This document shows, in pieces, positions 12,031 to 23,850 of a stretch of DNA of 64,000 nt. Below the pieces are notes generated by a model. The model saw only the letters and a program-made list of their open reading frames with translations, searched no databases and had not been told where the DNA came from. This DNA comes from Ornithinimicrobium sufpigmenti (GTDB lineage: Bacteria; Actinomycetota; Actinomycetes; Actinomycetales; Dermatophilaceae). Each line of letters opens with the position of its first letter. The first letter of the stretch is position 1. The DNA lies in NCBI RefSeq assembly GCF_004322775.1, contig NZ_CP036403.1, positions 2,356,001 through 2,420,000 on the forward strand, read 5' to 3'. The position numbers and the translations under genes were made by a program.

Positions 12031-13568
12031 GGGGCACTCCGCCCAACCCGCTGCGGGACCCGGACGACAAGCGGCTGCCCCGCATCGCGGGTCCGTGCAG
12101 CATGGTGATGTTCGGGGTGACGGGTGACCTGGCGCGCAAGAAGCTCATGCCGGCCATCTACGACCTGGCCAACCGCGGGCTGCTGCCCCCCGGATTCTCG
12201 CTCGTCGGCTTCGCCCGTCGGGACTGGGCGGACCAGGACTTCGCGGAGGTGGTGCGGGAGGCCGTGCGCGAGAACGCCCGCACCCCGTTCCGCGACGAGG
12301 TATGGCGATCGCTGGCCGAGGGCTTCCGGTTCGTCTCCGGCGCCTTCGACGACGACGAGGCCTTCGCCGAGCTGGCGCGGACCGTCGCCGAGCTGGACGA
12401 GGAGCGGGGCACGGGCGGCAACCACGCCTTCTACCTGTCCATCCCGCCGTCCTGGTTCGGGACCGTCTGCGAGCAGCTGCAGCGCAGCGGGCTGTCCGAC
12501 CCGAGCGAGGGGACCTGGCGGCGGGTGGTCATCGAGAAGCCGTTCGGCCACGACCTGGCCAGCGCCCAGGAGCTCAACCAGATCGTCGAGGCGGTCTTCC
12601 CGCCGGACTCGGTCTTCCGGATCGACCACTACCTGGGCAAGGAGACGGTGCAGAACATCCTCGCCTTCCGGTTCGCCAACCAGGTCTTCGAACCGGTCTG
12701 GAACCGTCACTACGTCGACCATGTGCAGATCACCATGGCCGAGGACATCGGCATCGGCGGCCGGGCCGGCTACTACGACACCGTCGGCGCGGCCCGCGAC
12801 GTCATCCAGAACCACCTGCTCCAGCTGCTCGCCCTCACCGCGATGGAGGAGCCGCTGTCGTTCACTGCGGACGCGGTCCGCTCCGAGAAGGAGAAGGTGC
12901 TGGCGGCCGTGACCCTGGGCGAGGACCTGGACGCGACGACCGCGCGCGGCCGGTACGGCCCGGGCTGGCAGGGCTCGACCAAGGTGGCCGGCTACGTCGA
13001 GGAGGAGGGCGTCGAGGCCGACCGGGGCACCGAGACGTATGCCGCGCTCCGGCTGGACGTGCAGACCCGCCGGTGGGCCGGCGTGCCCTTCTACCTGCGC
13101 ACCGGCAAGCGGCTCGGCAAGCGGGTCACCGAGATCGCGGTGATCTTCCGTCGGGCACCCCGCCAGCCGTTCAGCAGCACGGCGACCGAGGAGCTGGGCG
13201 CCAACGCCTTCGTCATCCGGGTCCAGCCCGACGAGGGCGTCACGGTCCGCTTCGGCTCCAAGGTGCCCGGCAGCCAGATGGAGGTGCGGGACGTGTCGAT
13301 GGACTTCGGCTACGGCGCCTCGTTCACCGAGTCCAGCCCCGAGGCCTACGAACGGCTCATCCTCGACGTGCTGCTCGGCGAGCCGCCGCTGTTCCCCCGC
13401 CACGAGGAGGTCGAGCAGTCCTGGCGCATCCTGGACCCGGTGATCGAGCACTGGGCAGCCGCCCAGGCCGACGGCGAGCCTCCGCAGGACTACCCGGCAG
13501 GCTCCTGGGGCCCGGCGACCGCCGAGGAGCTGCTCCGTCGGGACGGCCGGGAGTGGAGGTTGCCGTGA
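12027..13568 (+). CDS. zwf: Glucose-6-phosphate 1-dehydrogenase
   Basis: First enzyme of the oxidative pentose phosphate pathway, making 6-phosphogluconolactone and NADPH. It has 513 residues. The dinucleotide fold starts at MVMFGVTGDLARKKLMPAIY. The substrate lysine is in VIEKPFGHD and the catalytic histidine in FRIDHYLGKE. The GTG at 12027 overlaps the pgi stop and the TGA overlaps the opcA GTG. OpcA next door is its known assembly or activation factor. Confidence 0.98.
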   Translation: MRGTPPNPLRDPDDKRLPRIAGPCSMVMFGVTGDLARKKLMPAIYDLANRGLLPPGFSLVGFARRDWADQDFAEVVREAVRENARTPFRDEVWRSLAEGFRFVSGAFDDDEAFAELARTVAELDEERGTGGNHAFYLSIPPSWFGTVCEQLQRSGLSDPSEGTWRRVVIEKPFGHDLASAQELNQIVEAVFPPDSVFRIDHYLGKETVQNILAFRFANQVFEPVWNRHYVDHVQITMAEDIGIGGRAGYYDTVGAARDVIQNHLLQLLALTAMEEPLSFTADAVRSEKEKVLAAVTLGEDLDATTARGRYGPGWQGSTKVAGYVEEEGVEADRGTETYAALRLDVQTRRWAGVPFYLRTGKRLGKRVTEIAVIFRRAPRQPFSSTATEELGANAFVIRVQPDEGVTVRFGSKVPGSQMEVRDVSMDFGYGASFTESSPEAYERLILDVLLGEPPLFPRHEEVEQSWRILDPVIEHWAAAQADGEPPQDYPAGSWGPATAEELLRRDGREWRLP

Positions 13569-14533
13569 TCGTCGACCTGCCCGACGCCTCGACCCGGGAC
13601 GTCGCCCAGCGCCTGGTCCAGCTCCGACAGGAGGTCGGGGCGATGGCGATGGGCCGGGTGCTCACCCTGCTGGTCTCGGTCGACGAGGACGGCCTGGACC
13701 GCGCCGTCAGCGCCGCCAACGAGGCCACCCGCCAGCACCCGGCGCGCATCCTGGTGGTGGTACCGGTGAACACGCCCGTCGATCAGCGCGATGACGAGCC
13801 GAGTGACGAGCACGTCGAGCAGGGATCTCCGGACCGGCTGGACGCGGAGATCCGCGTCGGCGGGGACGCGGGCGCCTCCGAGGTCGTGGTGCTCCGGCTG
13901 CACGGGGAGCTGACCCGGCACGGCAGCGCCGTCGTCATCCCACTCCTGCTGCCTGACTCCCCCGTCGTGGCCTGGTGGCCCGGTGACAGCGAGGAGGACG
14001 TGGCCGGCACGCCGCTGGGCAGCATGGCGCTGCGCCGGGTGACCGATGCCGACCGGTGCACCGACCCGGCCGCGCAGCTGCGGCGCCGGGCGCGGTACTA
14101 CCGACCCGGCGACACCGACCTGGCGTGGACCCGCCTCACCCGGTGGCGGGCGCTGCTGGCCTCCTCCCTGGACGGAAGGCCCTACGAACCGGTCACCTCG
14201 GTCGAGGTGCTCGGCGAGCCGGGGCGACCCAGCGGTGACCTGCTCGCCGGGTGGCTGGCCGAGTCGCTGCGGTGCCCCGTCACGCAGCTCGGCACGCCGG
14301 AGGGCAGTGGCCTGGTCGGGGTACGTCTGGTGCGCGGCTCCGGCCCGATCGAGCTGATCCGCAGCGAGGACGGCTCGGACACCGCCACCCTCACCAGGCC
14401 GGGGACCCCGCCCCGCCTGGTGGCACTGCATACCCCGTCGTTGCCCGAGGCGCTGGCCGAGGAGCTGCGCCGCCTGGACCCCGACGAGGTCTACGCCCGC
14501 GCCCTGTGCGAGGGGCTGCCCCTCGTCACCTGA
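13565..14533 (+). CDS. opcA: Glucose-6-phosphate dehydrogenase assembly protein OpcA
   Basis: OpcA is required for active glucose-6-phosphate dehydrogenase in cyanobacteria and actinobacteria. The GTG at 13565 gives MIVDLPDAST, the usual start of the family, and 322 residues. Conserved stretches are GRVLTLLVSVDED, HPARILVVVP, IPLLLPDSPVVAWWPG and DLAWTRLTRWRALLA. An in-frame GTG 12 bases earlier is less likely. It closes the plus-strand cluster; the 6-phosphogluconolactonase gene that often follows is not here, and the next gene runs the other way. Confidence 0.96.
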   Translation: MIVDLPDASTRDVAQRLVQLRQEVGAMAMGRVLTLLVSVDEDGLDRAVSAANEATRQHPARILVVVPVNTPVDQRDDEPSDEHVEQGSPDRLDAEIRVGGDAGASEVVVLRLHGELTRHGSAVVIPLLLPDSPVVAWWPGDSEEDVAGTPLGSMALRRVTDADRCTDPAAQLRRRARYYRPGDTDLAWTRLTRWRALLASSLDGRPYEPVTSVEVLGEPGRPSGDLLAGWLAESLRCPVTQLGTPEGSGLVGVRLVRGSGPIELIRSEDGSDTATLTRPGTPPRLVALHTPSLPEALAEELRRLDPDEVYARALCEGLPLVT

Positions 14534-14602
14534 GCGGGACGCCCGTCCGCTGCTGGGACTGCTCCTGTGATGTGGACGCGGGCGGCTGCTCGCGGCCTTG
14601 CT

Positions 14603-14644
14603 CGCGTTCTCCTACGCGCGTTCTCCTACTCGCGTTCTCCTACT
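14603..14644. repeat. Three tandem 14-base repeats between opcA and rbpA
   Basis: CGCGTTCTCCTACK occurs three times in a row at 14603, 14617 and 14631; the first copy ends in G, the others in T. The third copy contains the rbpA stop codon (TAG at 14642-14640). A slippage-prone spot in an otherwise short convergent interval. Confidence 0.8.
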
Positions 14645-15002
14645 CGCTGGACCCTGCGCCCACCCCGCGCTCCCGCAGGGTGCGCAGCGCCTCCTCCAGC
14701 AGCGACTCGCCCTCCTGGTCGCTGCGGCGCTCCTTGACGTAGGCCAGGTGGGTCTTGTACGGCTCGGTACGGGGCGGTTCTGGTGGCGCGTCCCGGTCCC
14801 GCCCCGCGGGGAGCCCGCACCGGGGGCAGTCCCACACCTGGGGGATCTCCACCTCAGTGCCCTGGGCGAAGCTGGGGGTCGTCTCGTGGCCGTTGCCACA
14901 CCAGTAGCTCACGAAGATCCTGGGGGCAGCCTCCCCCCGCTCGCTCTCGCCCATGGGCCCAGAACCGACCCGGCTTCCCCGGATCGCGTTGGCGCCAGCC
15001 AT
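14640..15002 (-). CDS. rbpA: RNA polymerase-binding protein RbpA
   Basis: Actinobacterial transcription factor that binds RNA polymerase and the primary sigma factor and stabilises the open complex. The ATG at 15002 follows GGAGG at good spacing and gives MAGANAIRGSRVG, the standard start, with 120 residues. The core has YWCGNGHETTPSF and WDCPRCGLPAG, the cysteine-containing RbpA core region. The sigma-interacting C-terminus is KTHLAYVKERRSDQEGESLLEEAL. The short C-terminal tail lies in the tandem repeat. The 162-base leader region holds a perfect CACCCG/CGGGTG hairpin (15034-15047). Confidence 0.97.
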   Translation of the reverse strand: MAGANAIRGSRVGSGPMGESERGEAAPRIFVSYWCGNGHETTPSFAQGTEVEIPQVWDCPRCGLPAGRDRDAPPEPPRTEPYKTHLAYVKERRSDQEGESLLEEALRTLRERGVGAGSSE

Positions 15003-15164
15003 CTTGCCTCCTTGCACAGACTGTCGACGGGCACACCCGCACGGGTGAGGTATGCCGTCCCTGGTCTCAGCGTAACCCCGGCACCCGTCCCGTGGCGAGC
15101 ACCTGGCCGGTGCAGCGTGTGTTCGGCGGAGATCTGGTGCCGGTCCGAAAGAGGACGGGCGCTC

Positions 15165-15407
15165 TCAGGAGAAGCGGACGAGGACACCGATGGCGACGAT
15201 GACACCGGCCCAGACGAGGGCCATACCGACGGTGATCCGGTTCAGGTTGCGTTCGGCGATGGAGGAGCCACCGAGGCTGCTGCTCATGCCGCCGCCGAAC
15301 ATGTCGGACATGCCGCCGCCCTTGCCCTTGTGCATCAGGATGAGCAGGACGAGGAAGCAGCTGGTGATGACCAGCAGCCCATCGAGGAACCAGCGCACGT
15401 ACTCCAC
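15165..15407 (-). CDS. secG: Preprotein translocase subunit SecG
   Basis: Small membrane subunit of the SecYEG channel. Two membrane helices flank the conserved loop HKGKGGGMSDMFGGG, followed by SLGGSSIAERNLNRIT, characteristic of actinobacterial SecG. From the GTG at 15407 the protein has 80 residues and aligns with family starts; AAGG lies about 10 bases ahead. A GTG at 15416 would add three residues but has AGG almost touching it. It follows the gap-pgk-tpiA terminator and precedes rbpA. Confidence 0.95.
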   Translation of the reverse strand: MEYVRWFLDGLLVITSCFLVLLILMHKGKGGGMSDMFGGGMSSSLGGSSIAERNLNRITVGMALVWAGVIVAIGVLVRFS

Positions 15408-15444
15408 GCGGGACACACCTTGTCGTCGGACCGGTCAAGAAGAT

Positions 15445-15479
15445 TGTCGCCCCGGACCCGTGAGGGATCCGGGGCGACA
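15445..15479 (-). terminator. Rho-independent terminator of gap-pgk-tpiA
   Basis: A perfect 12-base stem (TGTCGCCCCGGA with TCCGGGGCGACA) extends by CCC/GGG past a bulged A to a GTGA loop. On the minus strand the hairpin is followed by ATCTTCTT, a short T-rich tract. It separates tpiA from secG. Confidence 0.85.
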
Positions 15480-15555
15480 GACAGCCTAACCCAGCAGGGG
15501 CCAGTCACCGAACGTGCGCGCCCGAGAAGCGGTGAACGCGCCCGGACACTCGGTC

Positions 15556-16380
15556 TCAGCCAGCCCCGTGGTGGTGCTGGTAGCGCACGATGGCGGCGAA
15601 GTCGTCCACGGACAGGGCGGCGCCCCCGACCAGGGCCCCGTCCACGTCCTCGCGGGACATGATCTCCGCGACGTTGCCCGGCTTGACCGAGCCGCCGTAG
15701 AGCACCCGCAGCCCGGCGGCGACATCGTCACCGACGAGCTCGCCCACGGTGCTGCGGATGGCGGCGCACACCTCCTGGGCGTCGTCGGGGGTGGCGACCT
15801 CCCCGGTGCCGATCGCCCACACGGGCTCGTAGGCGACCACCACCTGGCCCACCTGCTCGGCCTCCAGGCCGTCCAGCGCGGCGCGGAGCTGGGTCACGAC
15901 ATGCTCGACGTGCTGCCCTGCCTGGCGGACCTCCAGGGGCTCCCCCACGCACAGGATCGGCGTGAGTCCGTGCCGCAGGGCGGCGCGCACCTTGGCGGCG
16001 ACCAGCTCGTCGGTCTCTCGGTGGTACTCGCGGCGCTCGCTGTGGCCGACCACCACGTAGGTGCAGCCCAGCTTGGCCAGGAAGGCCCCGGAGATCTCCC
16101 CGGTGTAGGCCCCCTCGTCGTGCTGGGAGAGGTCCTGCCCGCCGAAGCCGAGCCGGAGCTTGTCGCCCTGGACCAGCGTCTGCACCGAGCGCAGGTCGGT
16201 GAAGGGGGGCAGGACGACGACCTCGACCTGGTCGTAGTCGTGCCGCGCGTCCCGCAGCGTCCAGTCCAGCTTCTGCACCATGTGGGTGGCCTGGAGGTGG
16301 TCCAGGTTCATCTTCCAGTTGCCCGCCATCAACGGCGTGCGTCCGGTCCTCGGGGTGCCCTTGCTCGTCGTGGTCGCCAT
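15556..16380 (-). CDS. tpiA: Triosephosphate isomerase
   Basis: Interconverts dihydroxyacetone phosphate and glyceraldehyde 3-phosphate. The 274-residue barrel shows the N-terminal AGNWKMN with the active-site lysine, the catalytic His in VVVGHSERR and the catalytic Glu in [11 protein letters not shown], plus the phosphate-binding [10 protein letters not shown]. It is a little longer than usual because of a [14 protein letters not shown]-terminus. The ATG shares one base with the pgk stop (TGATG). Third gene of the gap-pgk-tpiA operon. Confidence 0.98.
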   Translation of the reverse strand: MATTTSKGTPRTGRTPLMAGNWKMNLDHLQATHMVQKLDWTLRDARHDYDQVEVVVLPPFTDLRSVQTLVQGDKLRLGFGGQDLSQHDEGAYTGEISGAFLAKLGCTYVVVGHSERREYHRETDELVAAKVRAALRHGLTPILCVGEPLEVRQAGQHVEHVVTQLRAALDGLEAEQVGQVVVAYEPVWAIGTGEVATPDDAQEVCAAIRSTVGELVGDDVAAGLRVLYGGSVKPGNVAEIMSREDVDGALVGGAALSVDDFAAIVRYQHHHGAG

Positions 16381-17597
16381 CAGTCCTCCAGTACCTGTAG
16401 GCCGGGCAGCTCCTTGCCCTCGAGGAACTCCAGGCTGGCCCCACCACCGGTGGAGATGTGCCCGAAGTCGTCGTCGGCGTGGCCGAAGGCGCGCACGGCC
16501 GCGGCGGAGTCGCCCCCGCCGACGACGGTGAGCGCGCCGGCCCTGGTGCGCTTGACCAGGGCCTCGGCGACCGCCTTGGTGCCCGAGGCGAACGCGTCCA
16601 TCTCGAAGGCCCCCATGGGGCCGTTCCAGAAGACGGTCTGGGTGTCGTCGAGCTTCTCGGCGAACAGCTTCTCCGAGGCCGGACCGATGTCCAGACCCAT
16701 CATGTGCGCGGGGATGGCGTCCGCCGCCACCACCTCGTGCTCCGCGTCGGCGGAGAAGGAGGCGGCCACGACGATGTCGACCGGGAGCACGATCTCCACG
16801 CCCCGGGCGGTCGCGGTCTCCAGATAGCCGCGGACCGTGTCGACCTGGTCCTCCTCCAGCAGGCTGGTCCCGACCTCATGGCCGAGGGCCTTGAGGAAGG
16901 TGAAGACCATCCCGCCGCCGACGAGGAGCCGGTCCGCCACGGTGATGAGGGACTCGATGACCCCCAGCTTGTCGCTGACCTTGGCGCCGCCGAGGATGAC
17001 GGCGTAGGGGCGGCGTGGTTGCTCACGCAGCGCCCGCATCACCTCGACCTCGGCGTGCACCAGCATCCCCGCCGCGTGCGGCAGCTCCTGGGCCACGTCG
17101 TAGACCGAGGCCTGGGCCCGGTGCACGACCCCGAAGCCGTCGGAGACGTAGCCGTCGGCCAGGGCGGCGAGCTGCCGGGCGAAGTCCCCGCGCTCGTCGT
17201 CGTCCTTGGCGGTCTCCCCCGGGTTGAACCGGAGGTTCTCCAGCACCACGACGTCGCCGTCCGACATGGCCTTGACCGCCTCGGTGGCCCGCTCGCCGAC
17301 GGTCTCCTCCACGAAGGTGACCGGGGTGATGTGGCCGAGCAGCTCGCGCAGCCGGTCCGCGACCGGGGCCAGCGAGTAGCGGGGCTCCGGTGCGCCCTTG
17401 GGCCGGCCGAGGTGGGCGACGACGACGACCCGGGCGCCGGCGTCGGTCAGGTGGCGGATCGTGGGGACCGAGGCCCGCACGCGTCCATCGTCGGTGATGG
17501 TGGTGCCGTCGAGCGGCACGTTGAGGTCCGAGCGGACCAGGATCGTCTTGCCAGCCAGCCCGCCGAGCTGCTCGGCGAGGTCGGAGAGGGTGCGCAT
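16380..17597 (-). CDS. pgk: Phosphoglycerate kinase
   Basis: Makes ATP from 1,3-bisphosphoglycerate in glycolysis. The 405-residue protein has [35 protein letters not shown] and the nucleotide site GGGDSAAAV, with the C-terminal [14 protein letters not shown]. The ATG follows the gap stop by only four bases and no clear ribosome site is seen, so translation probably depends on ribosomes finishing gap. Confidence 0.98.
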   Translation of the reverse strand: MRTLSDLAEQLGGLAGKTILVRSDLNVPLDGTTITDDGRVRASVPTIRHLTDAGARVVVVAHLGRPKGAPEPRYSLAPVADRLRELLGHITPVTFVEETVGERATEAVKAMSDGDVVVLENLRFNPGETAKDDDERGDFARQLAALADGYVSDGFGVVHRAQASVYDVAQELPHAAGMLVHAEVEVMRALREQPRRPYAVILGGAKVSDKLGVIESLITVADRLLVGGGMVFTFLKALGHEVGTSLLEEDQVDTVRGYLETATARGVEIVLPVDIVVAASFSADAEHEVVAADAIPAHMMGLDIGPASEKLFAEKLDDTQTVFWNGPMGAFEMDAFASGTKAVAEALVKRTRAGALTVVGGGDSAAAVRAFGHADDDFGHISTGGGASLEFLEGKELPGLQVLED

Positions 17598-17601
17598 CGG
17601 C

Positions 17602-18906
<1,305 letters not shown>

Positions 18907-19887
18907 TCAGTCGTCGAACATGTCGGGGGTGAGGTTGGCCTCAGTCCCCTCCATCCCCAGCTCCTCGGCCCGCTTGTCCGCCATCGCGAGCAGCCGCCGG
19001 ATCCGACCGGCCACGGCGTCCTTGGTCATCGGCGGGTCGGCGAGCTGGCCGAGCTCCTCCAGGGAGGCCTGCTTGTGCTCCAGGCGCAGCTGGCCGGCCA
19101 CGCGCAGGTGCTCCGGGACCTCCTCGCCGAGGATCTCCAGGGCGCGCTCCACGCGGGCCCCGGCGGCGACGGCCGCGCGGGCGGAGCGCCGCAGGTTCGC
19201 GTCGTCGAAGTTGGCCAGCCGGTTGGCGGTCGCCCGCACCTCGCGGCGCATCCGCCGCTCCTCCCAGGCCAGCACCGCGTCATGTGCACCGAGCCGGGTG
19301 AGCATGGCCCCGATCGCGTCGCCGTCCCGGATGACCACCCTGTCCACGCCGCGCACCTCCCGGGCCTTGGCCTGGATCCCCAGCCGTCGCGCGGCCCCGA
19401 CCAGGGCCAGGGCGGCCTCGGGCCCGGGGCAGGTGATCTCCAGGGCGGAGGACCGACCGGGCTCGGTGATCGACCCGTGCGCCAGGAAGGCACCCCGCCA
19501 GGCCGCCTCGGCGTCGCACACGGAGGCGCCGACGACCCGCGGGGGCAGACCGCGGACGGGACGACCGCGGTGGTCGATCAGCCCGGTCTGGCGGGCCAGG
19601 GACTCACCGTCAGAGGTGGCCCGCACCACATACTTGGTGTGCTTGCGCAGGCCGCCGGGGCTCATCACCACGACCTCGCTGCTGGAGCCGTAGACCTCGG
19701 CCATGAAGGCGCGCAGGCGGCGCGCGCTCTGGGCGGTGTCCAGCTCGGCCTCGATGACGATGCGGCCACCGACGATGTGCAGGCCGCCGGCGAACCGCAG
19801 CATGGTGGAGACCTCAGCCTTGCGGCAACAGGTCTTGGTCACCGGGAGCCTGGCCAGCTCGTCCTTGACCTTCGCGGTCATCGCCAC
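18907..19887 (-). CDS. whiA: DNA-binding protein WhiA
   Basis: Sporulation or cell-division regulator of Gram-positive bacteria with a degenerate LAGLIDADG homing-endonuclease fold joined to a C-terminal helix-turn-helix. The GTG at 19887 ([14 protein letters not shown]) has AAGGA 9 bases ahead and gives 326 residues. Seen are [33 protein letters not shown] and, at the C-terminus, [20 protein letters not shown], the helix-turn-helix. It follows yvcK and rapZ, a grouping kept from Bacillus to Streptomyces. Confidence 0.97.
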   Translation of the reverse strand: MAMTAKVKDELARLPVTKTCCRKAEVSTMLRFAGGLHIVGGRIVIEAELDTAQSARRLRAFMAEVYGSSSEVVVMSPGGLRKHTKYVVRATSDGESLARQTGLIDHRGRPVRGLPPRVVGASVCDAEAAWRGAFLAHGSITEPGRSSALEITCPGPEAALALVGAARRLGIQAKAREVRGVDRVVIRDGDAIGAMLTRLGAHDAVLAWEERRMRREVRATANRLANFDDANLRRSARAAVAAGARVERALEILGEEVPEHLRVAGQLRLEHKQASLEELGQLADPPMTKDAVAGRIRRLLAMADKRAEELGMEGTEANLTPDMFDD

Positions 19888-19979
19888 TGCGCTGATCCTT
19901 CTCGTCCGTGGTGCGTCGTTCACGCCGGTCTGCCCCCGCCCGGCCTCCGGAAGACTACTATCCCGCCCTGTGCCGGCGG

Positions 19980-20957
19980 TCACGAGACCACCCCGCTCAT
20001 CACGTCGCGGTATGCCGCGGCGAGCCGCAGGGTGTCGTGCAGGCCGGGGCGGCCCAGCTTGGCGACCGCGGTCAGCACCAGCTCGCCCCCCACCCGCTCG
20101 ACCGCCTCGGCGAGGGCCTGGTGCTCGGCCTCGGACCGGACGACGCCAGGGTCGGCGATGACGTGGTCGAAGCTCAGCCCGGGCGCGTGCGCGGCGACGG
20201 CGTTCACGTGGTCGGCGACGGTGTAGCCGGAGTCCTCGTCGTCGGTGAGGCTCACGTTCAGGGTGAGCACGCGCTGGGCCGGGGTGTCCCGCAGCGCCTG
20301 CAGCAGGTCGGGCACGAGCAGGTGCGGCATGACCGAGGTGAACCACGAGCCCGGCCCCAGCACGACGACGTCCGCCAGCTTGATCGACTCCACCGCCTCG
20401 GGGCACGCGGGCGGCGACTCAGGCAGCAGGCGCACCGAGGTGACCTGGCCCGGGTGCTTGGCGACCTGGGACTGCCCACGGACGGTGATCGTGCCGCCGG
20501 CACCCTCCCCGCCCGGCGCGGCGAGGCCGTCCATCGTCACGGTGGCCTCGATGTCCAGCGGCACCTGTGACATCGGCAGCACCCGGCCGCGGGTGTTGAG
20601 CAGCCGACCGACCATGTCCAGGCCCCGCACCTCCTGCCCGGGCAGCAGGTCCCACAGGGCGACGATCAGCAGGTTGCCCAGGGCGTGGCCCGCCAGGTGG
20701 CCGTCGCCGCCGAACCGGTGCTGCAGCACGCCCGACCACTGGTGTCCCCAGACGGTGTCCTCGCAGAGCGCGGCGAGTGCCATCCGCAGGTCGCCCGGCG
20801 GCAGGATGTCGAAGTCCTGACGCAGCCGCCCGCTGGAGCCGCCGTCGTCGGCGACGGTGACCACGGCGGTGATCGCCTCGGTGATGTGCCGCAGCGCCTG
20901 CAGCGAGGCCGACAACCCGTGGCCGCCACCGAGGGCGACCACCCGCGGCGCGCTCAC
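19980..20957 (-). CDS. yvcK: Gluconeogenesis factor YvcK/CofD-like
   Basis: UDP-sugar-binding protein of the YvcK (CuvA) group, tied to cell-wall precursor supply and growth on gluconeogenic carbon. From the GTG at 20957 it has 325 residues. It begins [17 protein letters not shown] and has [25 protein letters not shown] and [16 protein letters not shown]. The GTG overlaps the rapZ stop (GTGA). The 92 bases before whiA show no terminator, so rapZ-yvcK-whiA probably share a transcript. Confidence 0.95.
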   Translation of the reverse strand: MSAPRVVALGGGHGLSASLQALRHITEAITAVVTVADDGGSSGRLRQDFDILPPGDLRMALAALCEDTVWGHQWSGVLQHRFGGDGHLAGHALGNLLIVALWDLLPGQEVRGLDMVGRLLNTRGRVLPMSQVPLDIEATVTMDGLAAPGGEGAGGTITVRGQSQVAKHPGQVTSVRLLPESPPACPEAVESIKLADVVVLGPGSWFTSVMPHLLVPDLLQALRDTPAQRVLTLNVSLTDDEDSGYTVADHVNAVAAHAPGLSFDHVIADPGVVRSEAEHQALAEAVERVGGELVLTAVAKLGRPGLHDTLRLAAAYRDVMSGVVS

Positions 20958-21886
20958 TCGCGCCCCAGGTCCCGGTGGAAGGTGGTCAGCTGCACGCCGA
21001 CCTCGTCCAGGTCCATCAACCGCCTGGTCAGCTCCTCGGCGGTCGCGACCGATCGATGCTTGCCGCCGGTGCATCCCACGGCGACGGTGAGGTACCTCCG
21101 GCCCTCCGCCAGGTAGCCGCGCACGGCGGTCCGCAGCATCGCCTCGGCGTGGTCGAGGAAGTCACCGGCGTTGTCCTGCCCGAGGACGAAGTCTCGGACC
21201 GGGCCGTCCTGCCCGGTGAAGGGGCGCAGCTCGGGGATCCAGTAGGGGTTGGGCAGGAAGCGCAGGTCGAGGACCACGTCGGCGTCCAGGGGGATGCCGT
21301 ACTTGAAGCCGAAGGAGACGACGGCGAAGCGCAGGCGCACCTCGTCGTTCGTGCTCAGCAGGTCGTCGATCTTGGCGCTGAGCTGGTGGACGTTGTAGTT
21401 GCTGGTGTCGACGACGATGTCGGCGTTGGAGCGCAGGTCGCCGAGCATCCGACGCTCGCGCCGGATGCCGTCGAGCAGCAGCCCCTCCCCCTGCAGCGGG
21501 TGCGGCCGCCGGACCGCCTCGAAGCGCCGCACCAGCGACTCGTCGGAGGAGTCGACGAAGATGATCCGCGGCTGCCAGCCCGCAGCACCGAGGTCCTCGA
21601 GGGCGCGGCTGAGCTCGGTGGTGAAGTCGCGGGAGCGCACGTCGACGATGACCGCGACCTTCTGCCGGTGCGGGTCGTCGGCGGTGAGCTCCATCAGCCG
21701 GGGCACCATGGCGGGCGGCAGGTTGTCGACGACATACCACCCGCGGTCCTCGAGCACGTCGCCGGCGGTGGTGCGGCCCGCCCCGGACATGCCGGTGAGG
21801 ATGACCACGTCGTGGCGTGCCGGGGTCGAGGTGGGCGGTGTGGGCGAGGACAGGCCCTCGCGCGTTCCGGTGGCGGGTGTCGTCAC
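20954..21886 (-). CDS. rapZ: RNase adapter RapZ family nucleotide-binding protein
   Basis: P-loop protein of the RapZ/YvcJ family, 310 residues. RapZ steers RNase E to small RNAs in enterobacteria; in actinobacteria the role is less clear. Walker A is LTGMSGAGRTTAGD (about residues 31-44). Following are DNLPPAMVPRLMEL, IIFVDSSDESLVRRF, RLRFAVVSFGFKYGIP and AVGCTGGKHRSVATAEEL. The GTG start is preceded by GGACGGAG. A ~27-residue Thr/Pro-rich N-terminus comes before the core. Coupled to yvcK by overlap. Confidence 0.95.
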   Translation of the reverse strand: MTTPATGTREGLSSPTPPTSTPARHDVVILTGMSGAGRTTAGDVLEDRGWYVVDNLPPAMVPRLMELTADDPHRQKVAVIVDVRSRDFTTELSRALEDLGAAGWQPRIIFVDSSDESLVRRFEAVRRPHPLQGEGLLLDGIRRERRMLGDLRSNADIVVDTSNYNVHQLSAKIDDLLSTNDEVRLRFAVVSFGFKYGIPLDADVVLDLRFLPNPYWIPELRPFTGQDGPVRDFVLGQDNAGDFLDHAEAMLRTAVRGYLAEGRRYLTVAVGCTGGKHRSVATAEELTRRLMDLDEVGVQLTTFHRDLGRE

Positions 21887-21939
21887 AGTGGGCTCCGTCC
21901 CGTCGGCGGGCGGGTGCTGCCCGTGGCGGGACCAGCGGG

Positions 21940-23850
21940 TCAGTCGAGCACCTCGCCCGTGCTCAGGTTAACCGCCGGACCGGGTTGCTCGTCGCGCAGC
22001 CTGGCCAGCACGGTCTGCGCGAGCGCCGGGCCGACCCCGGGCACCTCCTGCAGCTCGTCCAGGTCGGCCGCCCGCAGCGCCTTGACCGAGCCGAAGTGGC
22101 GCAGCAGCGCCTTCTGCCGGGCCGGGCCGAGGCCCGGTATGCCGTCCAGGGCGCTGACCGTCATGCTGCGCGAGCGGCGCTGGCGGTGGAAGGCGTTGGC
22201 GAACCGGTGCGCCTCGTCACGGACCCGCTGGAGCAGGTAGAGCGCCTCGCTGGAGCGGGGCAGGACGACGGGGTACTCCTGGTCGGGCAGCCACACCTCC
22301 TCCAGCCGCTTGGCCAGGCCGACGACGGCCACGTCGGTGATCCCCAGGTCGGACAGCGCCTGCTGCGCGGCGCGCACCTGCGGCAGGCCGCCGTCGACGA
22401 CGACCAGGTTGGGCGGGTAGGCGAACTTCGCCGGCCGCCCGTCGTCCTCGGCGGGCGCGGGCGCCTGGACCAGGTGGCGGAAGCGGCGGGTGAGGACCTC
22501 GTGCATCGCGGCCGTGTCGTCACCGGTGCCCTGCCGGACGATGAACCGCCGGTACTCGCTCTTGCGCGCCAGGCCGTCCTCGAAGACGACCATCGAGCCG
22601 ACGACGTCGCTGCCCTGCACGTGGCTGATGTCGAAGGACTCGATGCGCAGCGGGGCGTCGTCCAGCTCCAGGGTCTCCTGGAGCTCCTGCAGGGCCTGGG
22701 AGCGCAGGGTCAGGTCGCCCGAGCGGGTGACCTTGTGCCGTGCCAGCGCCTGCTCCGCGTTGCGCCCGACCGTCTGCATGAGGGTCTTCTTGTCACCGCG
22801 CTGGGGCACCCGTACCCGCACCCGGGACCCGCGCAGCTCGGACAGCCAGATCTCGAGCTCCTCGTGACCCTCGGGCAGCACCGGGACCAGCACCTCGCGG
22901 GGCACGTCCTCGCCGCGCTCGGGGCCGTAGACCTGCTGAAGCAGGTGTTCGACGATCGAGCCCATGTCCTCGGCGCCCTTCTCGCTGACCCAGCCGCGCT
23001 GGCCCCTGACCCGCCCGCCGCGGACGTGGAAGACCTGCACCGCGACCTCCAGCTCGTCGTCGGCCAGGGCGAAGACGTCGGCGTCGGTGCTGTCGGGCAG
23101 GACGACCGCCGAGCGTTCCAGCGCCCGGGTCAGGGCACCCACGTCGTCGCGCAGCCGGGCGGCGGTCTCGAAGTCGAGCTCGGCCGCCGCCTGCCGCATC
23201 TGGGCCTCCAGCCGCCGCACGAAGCGAGCGGTGTCGCCAGCCATGAAGGCGCAGAAGTCCTCGGCGATCTCCCGGTGCTCCTCGGCACTGACCCGGCCCA
23301 CGCAGGGGGCCGAGCACTTGTCGATGTAGCCGAGCAGGCACGGTCGTCCCACCTGCTCAGCCCGGCGGAAGACACCGGCCGAGCAGGTCCGCAGCGGGAA
23401 GACCCGCAGCAGGGTGTCCAGGGTCTCCCGGATGGCCCATGCGTGGGTGTAGGGGCCGAAGTAGCGGGTGCCGGGGCGCTTCTTGCCGCGCATCACCTGG
23501 GCCCGGGGATACTCCTCCCCCATCGTGACGGCGAGGTAGGGGTAGGACTTGTCGTCGCGGTACTTGACGTTGAACCGGGGGTCGAACTCCTTGATCCAGG
23601 AGTACTCCAGCTGCAGCGCCTCGACCTCGTTGCGGACGACGGTCCATTCGACCCGGGCCCCGGTGGTGACCATCTGCCGGGTCCGCGGGTGCAGGGCCGA
23701 CAGGTCCTGGAAGTAGGAGGACAGCCGGGAGCGCAGGTTGCTCGCCTTGCCGACGTAGATGACCCGGTCGTGCTGGTCGCGGAAGCGGTAGACCCCGGGC
23801 TCGGTGGGGATCTCACCGGTGCGGGGACGGTAGGACGCGGGGCTAGCCAC
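21940..23850 (-). CDS. uvrC: Excinuclease ABC subunit UvrC
   Basis: Makes both incisions in nucleotide excision repair. The 636-residue protein has the GIY-YIG nuclease at the start ([20 protein letters not shown]), a cysteine-bearing middle ([18 protein letters not shown]), the UVR domain ([18 protein letters not shown]), the RNase H-like endonuclease ([18 protein letters not shown] and [11 protein letters not shown]) and tandem helix-hairpin-helix motifs ([17 protein letters not shown]). The GTG start overlaps the Rieske gene stop by 8 bases, so it is in the uvrA operon. Confidence 0.98.
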   Translation of the reverse strand: MASPASYRPRTGEIPTEPGVYRFRDQHDRVIYVGKASNLRSRLSSYFQDLSALHPRTRQMVTTGARVEWTVVRNEVEALQLEYSWIKEFDPRFNVKYRDDKSYPYLAVTMGEEYPRAQVMRGKKRPGTRYFGPYTHAWAIRETLDTLLRVFPLRTCSAGVFRRAEQVGRPCLLGYIDKCSAPCVGRVSAEEHREIAEDFCAFMAGDTARFVRRLEAQMRQAAAELDFETAARLRDDVGALTRALERSAVVLPDSTDADVFALADDELEVAVQVFHVRGGRVRGQRGWVSEKGAEDMGSIVEHLLQQVYGPERGEDVPREVLVPVLPEGHEELEIWLSELRGSRVRVRVPQRGDKKTLMQTVGRNAEQALARHKVTRSGDLTLRSQALQELQETLELDDAPLRIESFDISHVQGSDVVGSMVVFEDGLARKSEYRRFIVRQGTGDDTAAMHEVLTRRFRHLVQAPAPAEDDGRPAKFAYPPNLVVVDGGLPQVRAAQQALSDLGITDVAVVGLAKRLEEVWLPDQEYPVVLPRSSEALYLLQRVRDEAHRFANAFHRQRRSRSMTVSALDGIPGLGPARQKALLRHFGSVKALRAADLDELQEVPGVGPALAQTVLARLRDEQPGPAVNLSTGEVLD

